From assembly GCF_002929505.1 (NCBI RefSeq), contig NZ_PJJL01000060.1:1-64000 (forward strand): a stretch of 64,000 bases of DNA, written 5' to 3'. Of the stretch, positions 9,241 through 17,225 are shown piece after piece. Numbering within the stretch: the stretch's first letter is position 1; each line of letters opens with the position of its first letter. The translations under genes and the position numbers were made by a program. The DNA comes from Cryobacterium sp. Y57. GTDB taxonomy: Bacteria > Actinomycetota > Actinomycetes > Actinomycetales > Microbacteriaceae. A model generated the notes under the pieces. It made no database searches and was not told the DNA's origin. It was given only the letters and a program-made list of their open reading frames with translations.

Positions 9241-9570
9241 TTGTCCCTAGAAGACGAAGTCGCCAGAGTTACCGCGATCGCTCACCCACAGCGTTATCGT
9301 ATTATTGCCGCGCTCATGGGAGAGCCGCGTCACGTAAGTGAACTGGCCCGGCACCTCGGAATATCCAGACCCCTGCTGTACGTGCACCTGCAGCGTTTAG
9401 AAGCCGCTGGATATTTGACCGGCCGCCTCGAACTCTCCGATGACGGCAAGGCCCTCAAGTACTTTGAAGTTTTGCCATTCACCATCATCCTCAGCCCCGC
9501 TGCAATAGTCGCAGTAGTGGTATCGCACCCCGATCTTGAGATTCACCCAACTAAAGAAAGTAGCGAATAA
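9241..9570 (+). CDS. ArsR/HTH_20-type winged-helix regulator
   Basis: A DNA-binding protein of about 109 residues. EDEVARVTAIAHPQRYRIIA, then HVSELARHLGISRPLLYVHL and LEAAGYLTG is a winged helix of the ArsR-like kind; the C-terminal half (FEVLPFTIILSPAAIVAVV) is hydrophobic and unusual. Two starts are possible: ATG 9235 lies only 1 base after AAGGAG (9228-9233), while TTG 9241 lies 7 bases after it, so I choose TTG. The stop TAA is directly followed by the ATG of the next gene, so the two are co-transcribed. No metal-binding Cys pair is visible, so it is probably not a metal sensor. Confidence 0.75.
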   Translation: MSLEDEVARVTAIAHPQRYRIIAALMGEPRHVSELARHLGISRPLLYVHLQRLEAAGYLTGRLELSDDGKALKYFEVLPFTIILSPAAIVAVVVSHPDLEIHPTKESSE

Positions 9571-9801
9571 ATGCCCTGGTTTGCTTGGATCGCCATCGCT
9601 GGAATTGTTAGCTACGCAGCGTCCGAAATCGTATCTGCCGTGTTGAAAGCCAAGGCTAAAACAGAGGAATTGGGTGGCGCTGCCGAGCTCCGAAAGATCG
9701 TAGAGGACAACTCAGCGATAAACAGGGAGCTATTGGAAAAGCTCAGCTCTCTAGACGCACGGCTTGCGTCGGTCGAAAAGACTTTCACTGACATTCCTTA
9801 G
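9571..9801 (+). CDS. small membrane-anchored coiled-coil protein
   Basis: A 76-residue protein with one N-terminal membrane segment (PWFAWIAIAGIVSYAASEIV) followed by a charged helical tail with heptad-like Leu spacing (NRELLEKLSSLDARLASVEK). The layout resembles PspB-like or sensor-anchor peptides, but I cannot name a family. Its ATG abuts the stop of the ArsR-like regulator, so the products probably work together, perhaps with the small protein sequestering the regulator at the membrane; that is an inference from order only. Confidence 0.6.
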   Translation: MPWFAWIAIAGIVSYAASEIVSAVLKAKAKTEELGGAAELRKIVEDNSAINRELLEKLSSLDARLASVEKTFTDIP

Positions 9802-9848
9802 CAGAATCATTCCGTGGACGAATACCGAGGCCGCACAACTCTAGATCT

Positions 9849-10095
9849 CTAGCGATACCTCAACGTCGGTGCGAAGCAGTCCTGGTGTCGTCTGTTGCGC
9901 GTCTCACAGTCCCGCAGGCCGGAGACTATACGGGCACGTTCGGACGCTTCAGGTGACTCGGCGTTGAGGTCCAGTGCTCGCGTCCGGCGGTAGAACGTTG
10001 CTCGAGACATTCCAAGATCGCAGATGCTGCTCCTCGTAGTATCGGAGCGATCGTGGGCTTGCGCCGGTTGCTCGGGCCAAGTCACCAATTCTCAT
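9849..10095 (-). pseudogene. MerR family regulator remnant
   Basis: From ATG 10093-10095 the minus strand reads MRIGDLARATGASPRSLRYY, then EEQHL, the classic first helix-turn-helix of MerR regulators. The wing and effector domain do not follow; after about 25 residues the frame is lost. A second frame continues with DLGMSRATFYRRTRALDL to a stop at 9849, which does not read as a normal MerR continuation. The gene is divergent from the VOC gene, with a perfect operator between them, so it was probably the regulator of that gene. Confidence 0.6.
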
Positions 10096-10107
10096 CAGCC
10101 GTTTGCC

Positions 10108-10125
10108 CCTGACATTAGTGTCAGG
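10108..10125. promoter_or_regulatory. MerR-type operator
   Basis: The palindrome CCTGACATTAGTGTCAGG has 7-bp perfect arms around TTAG. It lies between the MerR remnant and the VOC gene and is followed by TTTTAGTGTAG, a -10-like sequence at the distance expected for MerR-controlled promoters with a stretched 19-bp spacer. The operator is intact although the adjacent regulator is broken. Confidence 0.6.
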
Positions 10126-10141
10126 TTTTAGTGTAGCGATC

Positions 10142-10609
10142 ATGAGTACACACAAGAACGATTCTGCCCACGTTCTCCAGCTTCGCGTCATTGTAGAGGC
10201 AGAGGACTTCGACGCCGCTATAGCCTTCTACCGTGACACGCTGGGATTGCCCGAACAAGCTGCATTCGAAGGAGACGGCGACGCGCGCGTCTCGATTCTG
10301 GATGCCGGCCGCGCCACCCTGGAAATCTCAAACCCAGCCCAAAAGCGGATGATTGACCAGGTCGAGACCGGGGAACGCCAAAGACCCGGCATTCGACTTG
10401 CATTCGAGGTAACCGACGGGCGCGATGTCACCACCAGATTGGCTGCGGTCGGGGCGACCATCATTGGCGAACCACGCGAGACACCGTGGCGATCACTCAA
10501 TTCCCGACTCGAAGCACCCGCCGGGCTGCAGATAACCGTGTTCGAGGAACTCGAGGGATTGCCCGAACGGGCACAACGTGCCGGATTCGGGACGGCCGAT
10601 GCACGATAA
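10142..10609 (+). CDS. VOC family (glyoxalase/bleomycin resistance-like) protein
   Basis: The 155-residue product shows a VOC fold: LQLRVIVEAEDFDAAIAFYR, LGLPEQAAFEGDGDARVSIL, ATLEI, RLAFEV.D, and EAPAGLQITVFEEL with the last metal-ligand-type Glu. VOC proteins act as dioxygenases, lyases or drug-binding proteins; the substrate cannot be read here. ATG 10142 is chosen because it follows the MerR-type promoter at the right distance; an upstream in-frame start at 10103 would lie inside the operator. MerR-VOC pairs are common in Actinobacteria. Confidence 0.78.
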   Translation: MSTHKNDSAHVLQLRVIVEAEDFDAAIAFYRDTLGLPEQAAFEGDGDARVSILDAGRATLEISNPAQKRMIDQVETGERQRPGIRLAFEVTDGRDVTTRLAAVGATIIGEPRETPWRSLNSRLEAPAGLQITVFEELEGLPERAQRAGFGTADAR

Positions 10610-11297
10610 CGGCGAAGAGCAAGGTCGCCACCGATCTGCCAACCAACACTGGCCGCCGTGGCCCGGTCGAGGTGACTATCCCGTTGAACGCTTTCCTCCG
10701 AGCGCTCGGGGTTAGTGAATCTCGTGGTCAGGGTGCTGGGTGTCGTAGTCGGCTCGGGAAAGGCCAATTGTTTCGCGGTGGTCGAGTGATCAGTCGGCGA
10801 GTTGTTTGACGAGGTGCGTCAGGCTGCTGCCCAGCGCCTCCCGCTGAGGCCTTCAGCCTAGGGCACTCAGTGGAGGCTGTCTCTGGTGCTGAAGGGCTTG
10901 CCCACATTATGTCCACACTTGAAAAAATTCGGCATGATCCACGAGGCGTCGTGGTGACCGAAAACCGTTGAATTTACGGGGCAGTGGGCCTTCCGCCAAG
11001 CTATGACTGGGCGGGGCTTTGGGTTCAAATCCCACCGGTACATAGGAGACCGCGTCTCGCATCCTGGTCAGGGGCAGGGATGTGAGCATCGTCGGCCAAA
11101 GCCTTCGGATTCTCGGTGTGACTTGCAGCATGTGTTTTTACCGACCGCTACCATTCCGGTAGGCAAAGACGGCTGTAAGACATTGGGAGGCGTCAAAATT
11201 TGGATCGCTGCGTGTTTCTCGGAGCCAACGCATGATCGTATGACAAACATTTCCGAGGTCCGGACCAACTCCGGCATCCACGAGAGTCGCCATCGCG
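10610..11297. other. no supported gene; tRNA T-arm-like sequence
   Basis: About 690 bases without a convincing frame. At 11020-11034 the sequence TGGGTTCAAATCCCA has the look of a tRNA T stem and loop (4 bp around TTCAAAT), but no other tRNA arm could be folded around it. It may be an attachment-site remnant or chance. Confidence 0.35.
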
Positions 11298-11737
11298 GTG
11301 TTCGAAGCGGAATCTGAGTCAATCGATTCGGTATCGACAAATCTCAGTTCTGACGCGGTCCTGGCGGTCCTCACTAGCGGACTTCGCGCTGGCAATTTCC
11401 TTGTAGAGGGAGGAAAAGCCCACGTGGACCAAATCAAGCTCCCTGTGCTGTACGGGCAGAACGGGGTCGTCCAGAAAAGCTTTGATGCTGATGCATTTCA
11501 TCCCGAGTCTGGAACCGTGCTCGAAGTTGAAGCGGGGCGCGGCTATGCGAACAATCAATTCTTAAAAGACTTCTTTCAGGCCTGCATGATGCACGAAGCA
11601 TGCCACCTCGTGATTGCTGTTCGAAATCACTACAGAAATATTCGCGACTACGACAAAGTCGTCAATGGTTCGACACGCTTTACACCTCTGGGCGGCTTAC
11701 CCTTCCACTCGCGACAATTACGGTAATTGGCGATTAG
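11298..11737 (+). pseudogene. conserved hypothetical protein, one frameshift near its end
   Basis: The frame reads LPVLYGQNGVVQKSFDADAF, then VLEVEAGRGYANNQFLKDFF and HLVIAVRNHYRN. I recognise this as a conserved actinobacterial protein; the beta-strand/E.EAGR arrangement might be a PD-(D/E)XK-like nuclease fold, but that is a guess. At about 11668 the frame breaks: the normal continuation FDTLYTSGRLTLPLATITVI is found one base out of phase from 11669, ending with TAG at 11735-11737. Restoring one base would give a full C-terminus. The start (11298) may also be incomplete. Confidence 0.5.
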
Positions 11738-12602
11738 ATTGAGGGCGAAGTGCCTCCGAGCCAAACGGACTCACCCTGTCGCGGGGAAAGACGGTTTCAC
11801 TTAAACCCGTCTTCTGAAACGTCGCCCATTCGAATACCCCAGTCGTCGGCTGCGTGTCGAGCCAGGCTCTCGTCGAATCGAAGGATGAAAAGTACCAAGA
11901 GTTCGGTGGCAAGGTGTCACTCAAGCGCCACGGTAGTGACGGCAAAATGTCTGTGGCCAGCAACCGAGAATATGGCCGTGCTGCCATCAGTGTCGATGAC
12001 CGGAACGCCGAAGGCGAGGCGTGGAAGGTACGCGCTTCGTAGTCGATCATCACCTCAGCGCTCAAAGCCGCGGACGCTGTTGTCTGTTCAGAGAGCCCCA
12101 TGGAGCAGGCGCACGCCGTACTGCCAACGACACTGTACGGTTCAAGAATCTTCTCAATGGACGCCCACGGGAAACAGAGTCGGTAAGTGAGGACTTGAGG
12201 CACACACGTCTATTCAACGTTTATTGTCCCGAGACCGACCGAGAAGGGACGAGACGTTGGGATAATGGTGAAGACATCTGATACAAGAACCTCCTGATCA
12301 GGTCGAGATAAGTCGAGATCAAACGAGGTATCAGTCCGCATTTGGTCCGGTCGAAAGAGCGCGCGGCGCAAACTGTTGGTCCCGGGTTCAAGTCCCGGCC
12401 GCCCTACTGTAAAATCGACCTGATCAAGGTTTTTTGTCTGTACCGAGAGGGCAAGACTTGATGCACTATACGTTTAGTCAAAAATTTCCTACCTTCTCTG
12501 GTTCTTGATAGTGCAGGTGCACGACCCAATCCGTGTCGTTGGAGTGACCTCGGTTACTTACGGGTTATCGATAGTGAACGACACTTTGGCCTGGAGCCAG
12601 TT
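11738..12602. other. no clearly supported gene
   Basis: Open frames exist on both strands (11718-12203 minus; 11854-12042 plus) but they overlap each other and neither shows a family motif. The stretch contains the tRNA 3'-end-like sequence described separately and otherwise nothing I can assign. Confidence 0.35.
12375..12406 (+). other. tRNA 3'-end fragment (possible attachment site)
   Basis: The bases at 12382-12398 form a perfect 5-bp T stem (CCGGG/CCCGG) around the loop TTCAAGT, followed by CCGCCCTA as the 3' strand of an acceptor stem. No matching 5' acceptor strand, D arm or anticodon arm is found upstream. Such 3' halves are left when integrative elements recombine at tRNA genes. An excisionase-like gene begins about 200 bases downstream, which supports that reading. 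Confidence 0.45.
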
Positions 12603-12851
12603 CTAGCGACAAGTGAGCTTGCCGATTATCTCGTCGTGCAGGCGCAGGCGATCTACAATCTGCGCACCGACTGCCGTGCGCCCTCCGGCATTCGAGTCGG
12701 CCGGAAGATCCGCTACCGCGTTTCCGACATGCTGCGGTGGCTGGCCTCCACGAGCCGGAACCATCCGCTAGCGGTCACGAGCGGTCACGAGCGGTCACGA
12801 GCGGGCGCGTCGTGCGGGACCGATCCCGACCGGCCAGTTCTGCAGGAGTAG
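12603..12851 (+). CDS. excisionase-like helix-turn-helix protein (HTH_17/AlpA type)
   Basis: The product reads LATSELADYLVVQAQAIYNL, then GIRVGRKIRYRVSDMLRWLA, the compact winged helix of excisionases and AlpA-like regulators (L.T.ELA.YL.V...TIYN.R....GI.VG..IRYR.SD...WL). The start is unclear: GTG 12636 would cut the first helix, while the frame is open further upstream without a clear ATG and ribosome binding site. The end runs through a 10-bp tandem repeat and looks distorted. Together with the tRNA fragment it points to the remains of an integrated element; no integrase is present. Confidence 0.6.
   Translation, partial: LATSELADYLVVQAQAIYNLRTDCRAPSGIRVGRKIRYRVSDMLRWLASTSRNHPLAVTSGHERSRAGASCGTDPDRPVLQE
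12771..12804 (+). repeat. 10-bp tandem repeat, about 3.4 copies
   Basis: GCGGTCACGA occurs three times head to tail (12771-12800) followed by GCGG. It lies inside the 3' part of the excisionase-like gene. Because 10 is not a multiple of 3, gain or loss of a copy shifts the reading frame of the C-terminus. Confidence 0.9.
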
Positions 12852-13179
12852 CCGTGTGCCGGCTCATCCACCCGGTAATCCACGATGGCCTGGACGACGG
12901 TCGCCGGGGAATCTACCGCGAGGATGTCTGCGCAAGCGGAACCCTGCTTGCGCATAAGAAAATGGTGTCGGTTCGCAGACAGTGCAGTTGCCCTTGTCGA
13001 GCTTAAGCGTAAGGTGTTTTTGAGAATGACACCTACTCCAATGTTCCATTCTGGACTACAGCCCTCCGTCCTTTGGAAGGTCTCCCGGAATACCGGCGAT
13101 AGCATCCGTTTGTCAGGAAGAGCCGTCAGAGTGCGTGTAAACAGAGGCGCTAACGGTAATCATGAAAGGATTCGACATC
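12852..13179. other. no recognisable gene upstream of alcohol dehydrogenase
   Basis: This stretch carries the leader of the alcohol dehydrogenase gene. Frames on both strands have no motif. I did not find a clear operator or promoter. Confidence 0.4.
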
Positions 13180-14181
13180 ATGAAAGTTGTACGATTTTCT
13201 GCTCCCAATACTGCCTTGGAGTTCGCCGAGTACGATCTTCCCGACGTTCTGCCCGGACACGTGCTCGTGAAGGTCGCGGCCAATGGTGTGTGCCACAGCG
13301 ATGTCATGCCCGCCGCAGGCATGGCTTCGTCCTATCCCCGTGTTCCCGGGCATGAGGTTGCCGGGACCGTCGAGACCCTTGGGGAGGGCGTCTCGCAGTG
13401 GTCAGCGGGCCAGCGTGTGGGGGTGGGATGGTTTGGCGGAGCCTGCTTTAAATGCACCCCATGCAGGCGCGGGGATTTTGTTTCATGCATCGTGGGAAAG
13501 GTCACCGGACTGACCGCGGACGGCGGCTACGCTGAGTATCTGCTCGCCCCCGCCGATGCCCTTGCGACCGTACCTGACGCTCTCGCATTCACGGATGCGG
13601 CTCCGCTGATGTGCGCCGGAGTGACCACGTTCAATGCTTTGCGTAACAGTGGTGCTCGGGCCGGGGATGTCGTCGCTGTCCTGGGACTGGGCGGTCTGGG
13701 TCACCTCGGGGTCCAGTTCGCGGCCAAGATGGGTTTCGAGACGGTTGCGATCGCACGCGGCGCCGAGAAGGAAGCATTCGCCCGCGACCTTGGTGCCCAC
13801 CACTACATCGACAGCACCATCAACGATGTCGCGGCGGAATTAAAGAAGCTTGGCGGCGCGCGCGTTGTCTTGGCCACCGTTACCGATGCCCACGCCATGT
13901 CTGTAACTGTCCCCGGACTCGAACCGAGGGGACAGCTGATCGTAGTCGGCGTCCCGCAGGAGCCCCTTGCTGTGAGTGCCGTGGACTTGGTGCTCGGTAG
14001 TCGTTCCGTCGCCGGGCATGCCTCGGGAACAGCGAAGGATTCAGAGGACACGCTCCGTTTTGCCGCTCTGACCGGCGTTCGCCCGATGATCGAGACCTAT
14101 CCGCTTGAAAAGGCGGCTGAAGGCTTCGACCGCATGATGTCTGGTGACGCCCGATTCCGCGTGGTCCTAACCGTAGATTAA
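13180..14181 (+). CDS. zinc-dependent alcohol dehydrogenase
   Basis: The ~333-residue product is a complete medium-chain dehydrogenase. The catalytic zinc site is visible as GVCHSD (Cys 38) and PGHEVAG. The structural zinc site is CFKCTPCRRGDFVSC with four Cys. The NAD(P)-binding motif is VLGLGGLGHLGVQFA. Such enzymes interconvert alcohols and aldehydes; this branch resembles the propanol-preferring AdhA group. ATG 13180 is preferred to ATG 13162 because AAAGGA lies about 10 bases before it. It stands alone next to an IS110 element and looks intact. Confidence 0.88.
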   Translation: MKVVRFSAPNTALEFAEYDLPDVLPGHVLVKVAANGVCHSDVMPAAGMASSYPRVPGHEVAGTVETLGEGVSQWSAGQRVGVGWFGGACFKCTPCRRGDFVSCIVGKVTGLTADGGYAEYLLAPADALATVPDALAFTDAAPLMCAGVTTFNALRNSGARAGDVVAVLGLGGLGHLGVQFAAKMGFETVAIARGAEKEAFARDLGAHHYIDSTINDVAAELKKLGGARVVLATVTDAHAMSVTVPGLEPRGQLIVVGVPQEPLAVSAVDLVLGSRSVAGHASGTAKDSEDTLRFAALTGVRPMIETYPLEKAAEGFDRMMSGDARFRVVLTVD

Positions 14182-14314
14182 CGAACTGGTAGCCGCTTTT
14201 ACCGTCGGTCTCAGTGAGGCGGCACGGGCGTTTTTAGCGATACCTGGACTGACTGATCAAGGGTGGAATGGCCGTTGCTGTCAGCGATGGATGTGGGTGA
14301 ATCTTCTATATCTG

Positions 14315-15405
14315 TCAAGCTGCGATTGGGATCGCTTCAGTGGCAGCGTGGAGTGCATTCAGGGCGCGATAAAGATGGCGGGCGAGATATCGCTTGAGGC
14401 ACCGCCGGATCTCGCGTGAGGTCTTGCCCTCAGCCTTCCTGCGTTCAGCGTATGCGCGGGTAGCAGGATCATGGACCATTCTGACGACCGTGGCCAAATG
14501 TAGGGCTCTATTGAGGCGTCTGTCACCGCCCCGGTTTAGCCGGTGCCGAGTGGTGTTTCCCGAGGACGCGGGAATCGGTCTCACTCCGGCGAGAGCAGCG
14601 AAGGCAGCCGCGGAACGCACTCGGCCCAGATGCGACCACGCCGTGTAAACCACGGCTGCGGTGACGGGACCGATGCCTGTCTCCTCGAGCAAGGGGGCCG
14701 CAGGGCTGGCTTCGAGGAGCTCGGTGGTACGGATGTTGTTGTCCTTGAGCTCGGAATCAAGCACGTCGATGCGCTTGCTGAGTCGGAGAGCCTCGGCCCG
14801 TGCAATGGCAACGGCAAGGGGCTCATCGCGGACGCGCCAGTGGGAGATATCGGTGATCTTGGTATCGGTGAGGGGTCTGCGCGCGTCGACGCCGAGATCA
14901 ACGGTGCGCAAGAGAGCGGTGAGGGCGTTGACCTTCGCAGTGCGCTCGATGGTCATCTGCTCCCGCGCTGAGACTAGGACTCGCAATGCGGCACGGATGC
15001 CGTCATCCTGCCGGGGATTGCGTAGCTGGGATTGTTCGAGCACGAGGACTGATGCGGCGATCGCGGCAGCGTCCAACGGATCGGACTTCCCTGCCCCACC
15101 CCACGACGTGCTGATGCGTAAGCCCTGACCCTGGGTGCTTCCACCACGCGGTAGCCGGCCCGTGCGACAGTGCCGGTGAGCAGGGCCCCGTAGCTTCTGG
15201 TCCCTTCGATGGCCCAGAGGGCTTCAAGGTCTCCTCCAGTGCGGCGGGACGGCCAGGCGATCGCGCGGGTTCTGCCCGTGTGGGTGTTGGGGAACGCTTC
15301 GGTTCCCAGGTGCGCGCCGTTGGCAGCAAGTACGGCATAGGTATGGGTGCGGGCGTGGGTATCCACGCCAATGACAAACGGATAGAAATGTGCGACGGTG
15401 CTCAT
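14315..15405 (-). mobile_element. IS110 family transposase, frameshifted
   Basis: Two minus-strand frames form one IS110 transposase of about 360 residues. The N-terminal DEDD nuclease part begins at ATG 15403-15405 (FVIGVDTHARTHTYAV, later WAIEGTRSYG). The C-terminal part has LLEETGIGPVTAAVV and FAALAGVRPIPASSGNTTRH, which holds the catalytic Ser region. The frame changes near 15085-15095, where RRGVG should be followed by KSDPLDAAAIA but the first frame reads QGSPIRWT; a one-base difference in a G-rich stretch explains it. IS110 elements do not normally use frameshifting, so this copy is probably inactive unless the base is a sequencing error. Confidence 0.82.
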
Positions 15406-15872
15406 CACGGGCGAGGGTTCCTTTCTCATAACGGGGCAGATGCTTGTGGCCGCGGTGCGGCCAGCGTCATCCCCTGTGAAGGTCACTCCGAGGCGGTCCT
15501 GTGACGGGCCACAACCCTCAAGGGGCTGGGCAATCTTCTAATCAAGCCTTCGGTGTGAGCCGGGAAGGCGCCAGCCGCTTCGCTCCGGACGGACGATTCA
15601 CCCCAAAGGCACCCAACGGGGCCAGGCTTGTGATGAGTCACGACCAGAGCAAAGCGACCAATGCCAACCCTGCCAGCCGGTCACAGACCAGCCAAACCAA
15701 GACTCACAAGCTTGTGAATTCGTAGAATATCCGGCGCCGAGGTTGGGGCGATTTATAAAATCGTCAAATATCTGGCGCTAAGAGGTTATGGTGGTGGCGT
15801 TCGGTAACGATCGTTCGCCAAACATTCCGGGGCAGGGTCAGCAATCCTAGAAACACGCAGCACCTTAGGTAA
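15406..15872. other. intergenic, IS-rich, no supported gene
   Basis: Sequence upstream of the IS110 transposase. It probably contains the left end of that element and its bridge RNA region, as IS110 elements place this RNA next to the transposase start, but I could not delimit it. Confidence 0.3.
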
Positions 15873-15955
15873 CGCGTGGCGTTTGCCCACCACGTTGCGC
15901 GTGACCTGGGAGTCTCCATTCCTTTGCTGTACGGGTGGATCCCCGCACATGGGAG
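15873..15955 (+). pseudogene. transposase helix-turn-helix remnant (IS3 OrfA-like)
   Basis: A short frame reads VAFAHHVARDLGVSIPLLYG then WI, the recognition helix pattern of IS3-type OrfA proteins (VARELGVS...L..W). It is closed by stops on both sides, so only the helix-turn-helix survives. Confidence 0.4.
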
Positions 15956-15974
15956 TCCGTAATTCCGGATGCGT

Positions 15975-16023
15975 TTACACCGACCGAAACACTATTGGCC
16001 CTATTTTCGGTTGGCGTTAACAC
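15975..16023. repeat. IS end-like sequence matching the IS30 right flank
   Basis: The 28 bases at 15996-16023 match 261-288, just behind the IS30 transposase, at 24 positions in the same orientation. The bases at 15975-15991 are an imperfect inverted copy of 16006-16022 (about 13 of 17), so two facing ends seem to lie next to each other. This fits a scar left by an IS30-type element or a joined-end intermediate. Confidence 0.5.
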
Positions 16024-16077
16024 GCCGCCAAAAAACACGTCGTCGCGGGTAGTTTCGATCATGGCATTTGTTTGTTT

Positions 16078-16623
16078 CTACTTGGCTCGTTCCGCCAGGC
16101 CGAGGCGACCGCAGATGTCGGACGCGCCGGGGATCACGGCGGCCATTCCATTGGACATGACACAGACCGTGAGCGAGTCGGGGACAGGGTAGGAAAATGA
16201 TCGGTCAACGGGATCTGAACGAACCCCACTCTCGATACTTGCGTCCAGGGCATGCTGGGCCCAGAGGTCTGAACACGCGGCCAGGGCGTCAGTGATTGAC
16301 ACCGGACCCCCTTCGCTGTCGCCGATGGTGCCCTCGAGGCTGGTCACCCGAGCGCCCGGGAATTCCCCCCACATGTTGAGCTCCGCTCGAGCGAAGCAAT
16401 TGATGTGATCGGTCCTCGTTACCTGCGCTTGGACGGCCACGACGGCACCAGCAGTCAAGACGAGGGTTGCAATGACTGCGGGGACGACGATCCGAACGCG
16501 TCGAGCACGACGAAGTCTCAGATTCTCTGGAGTTCCTGGTTCGGCGATGTTTACGAGGAGGGCTCGGATCGCCGCACTGCGGTTGGCAGTGAAGTGCGGT
16601 TCCTTCGGCGTGCTATTCATCAT
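16078..16623 (-). CDS. membrane-anchored protein, likely partner of the ECF sigma factor
   Basis: A ~181-residue protein from ATG 16621-16623, which overlaps the sigma factor stop as ATGA; the pair is translationally coupled. Residues about 1-45 are cytoplasmic and basic (RRARRVR), followed by one membrane segment (IVVPAVIATLVLTAGAVVAV) and an outer domain of ~110 residues with four Cys. Position suggests an anti-sigma role, but the cytoplasmic part shows no HxxxCxxC zinc anti-sigma motif, so it may be a different kind of membrane partner. A longer upstream reading would lie inside the sigma gene and is rejected. Confidence 0.65.
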   Translation of the reverse strand: MMNSTPKEPHFTANRSAAIRALLVNIAEPGTPENLRLRRARRVRIVVPAVIATLVLTAGAVVAVQAQVTRTDHINCFARAELNMWGEFPGARVTSLEGTIGDSEGGPVSITDALAACSDLWAQHALDASIESGVRSDPVDRSFSYPVPDSLTVCVMSNGMAAVIPGASDICGRLGLAERAK

Positions 16624-17225
16624 GTGCTTTCTCCCGCAACTGATGGGGATGGTTGGATCGGGTTGTACTCGGTGAGGACGAGAGCGAGGTGTCGCTTTGC
16701 GCGGAATAGCCGGGATTTGACGGTGCCCGAAGGTATTCGAAGAAGCCGGCTGACGTCCGTCATCGACAGGTCTTCCAGGACACACAGCAGCAGTATCTCT
16801 TGGTCCCGGGAGTTTAGGTGCGCAAAGGCGCGCTGAACCGTGTTCCCCCTGGAGCCGAGGACGATCGCGTCGAGCACCGCTTCACTGTGGTCAGGCACAG
16901 AATCCGGCGGTGGAAGCCTTCGGAGAAGTCGCTGATGTCGGAGACCGGACCGAAGTTGATTCCGGGCCACGTTGTGAGTGGTTACCAGGAGCCACCCGAG
17001 GATAGACTCATCAACGAACCGAACTCGTGTTCTGCACCGCCAAGCTTCGAGGAACACCATCGCAGTAACATCCTCAGCCGCCGCCTGTGTGCGGACCAGC
17101 CGAAGGCTGTGAGCAAAAACCCGGTGGCGGTGGCGGTCAAACAGGACACCAAACGCGCGTCCATTCCCGCCGCGGACGTGCGACCACAGCGCGGAGTCTG
17201 TGGCTTGGGAATCCAAGGTGTCCAT
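16620..17225 (-). CDS. ECF sigma-70 family sigma factor
   Basis: About 201 residues from ATG 17223-17225. Region 2 reads AFGVLFDRHRHRVFAHSLRL and AAAEDVTAMVFLEAW; region 4 reads LNSRDQEILLLCVLEDLSMT, then VSRLLRIPSGTVKSRLFRAK. Both are complete, so this should direct RNA polymerase to an alternative promoter set. An upstream in-frame GTG at 17330 would add 35 residues without family likeness. The gene is followed with a 4-base overlap by a membrane protein, the usual sigma/anti-sigma layout. The signal it senses is unknown. Confidence 0.85.
   Translation of the reverse strand: MDTLDSQATDSALWSHVRGGNGRAFGVLFDRHRHRVFAHSLRLVRTQAAAEDVTAMVFLEAWRCRTRVRFVDESILGWLLVTTHNVARNQLRSGLRHQRLLRRLPPPDSVPDHSEAVLDAIVLGSRGNTVQRAFAHLNSRDQEILLLCVLEDLSMTDVSRLLRIPSGTVKSRLFRAKRHLALVLTEYNPIQPSPSVAGEST

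Noticed and set aside
11020-11034. Possible tRNA gene
   Set aside because: Only a 4-bp T-stem-like hairpin; no acceptor, D or anticodon stems could be placed.
11718-12203. 161-codon minus-strand frame between broken genes
   Set aside because: Not clearly a shadow, but it shows no family motif, has no convincing start, and overlaps an equally plausible plus-strand frame (11854-12042). Left uncalled.
12771-12804. Possible CRISPR-like repeat
   Set aside because: Units are directly adjacent 10-mers without spacers, so it is a simple tandem repeat.
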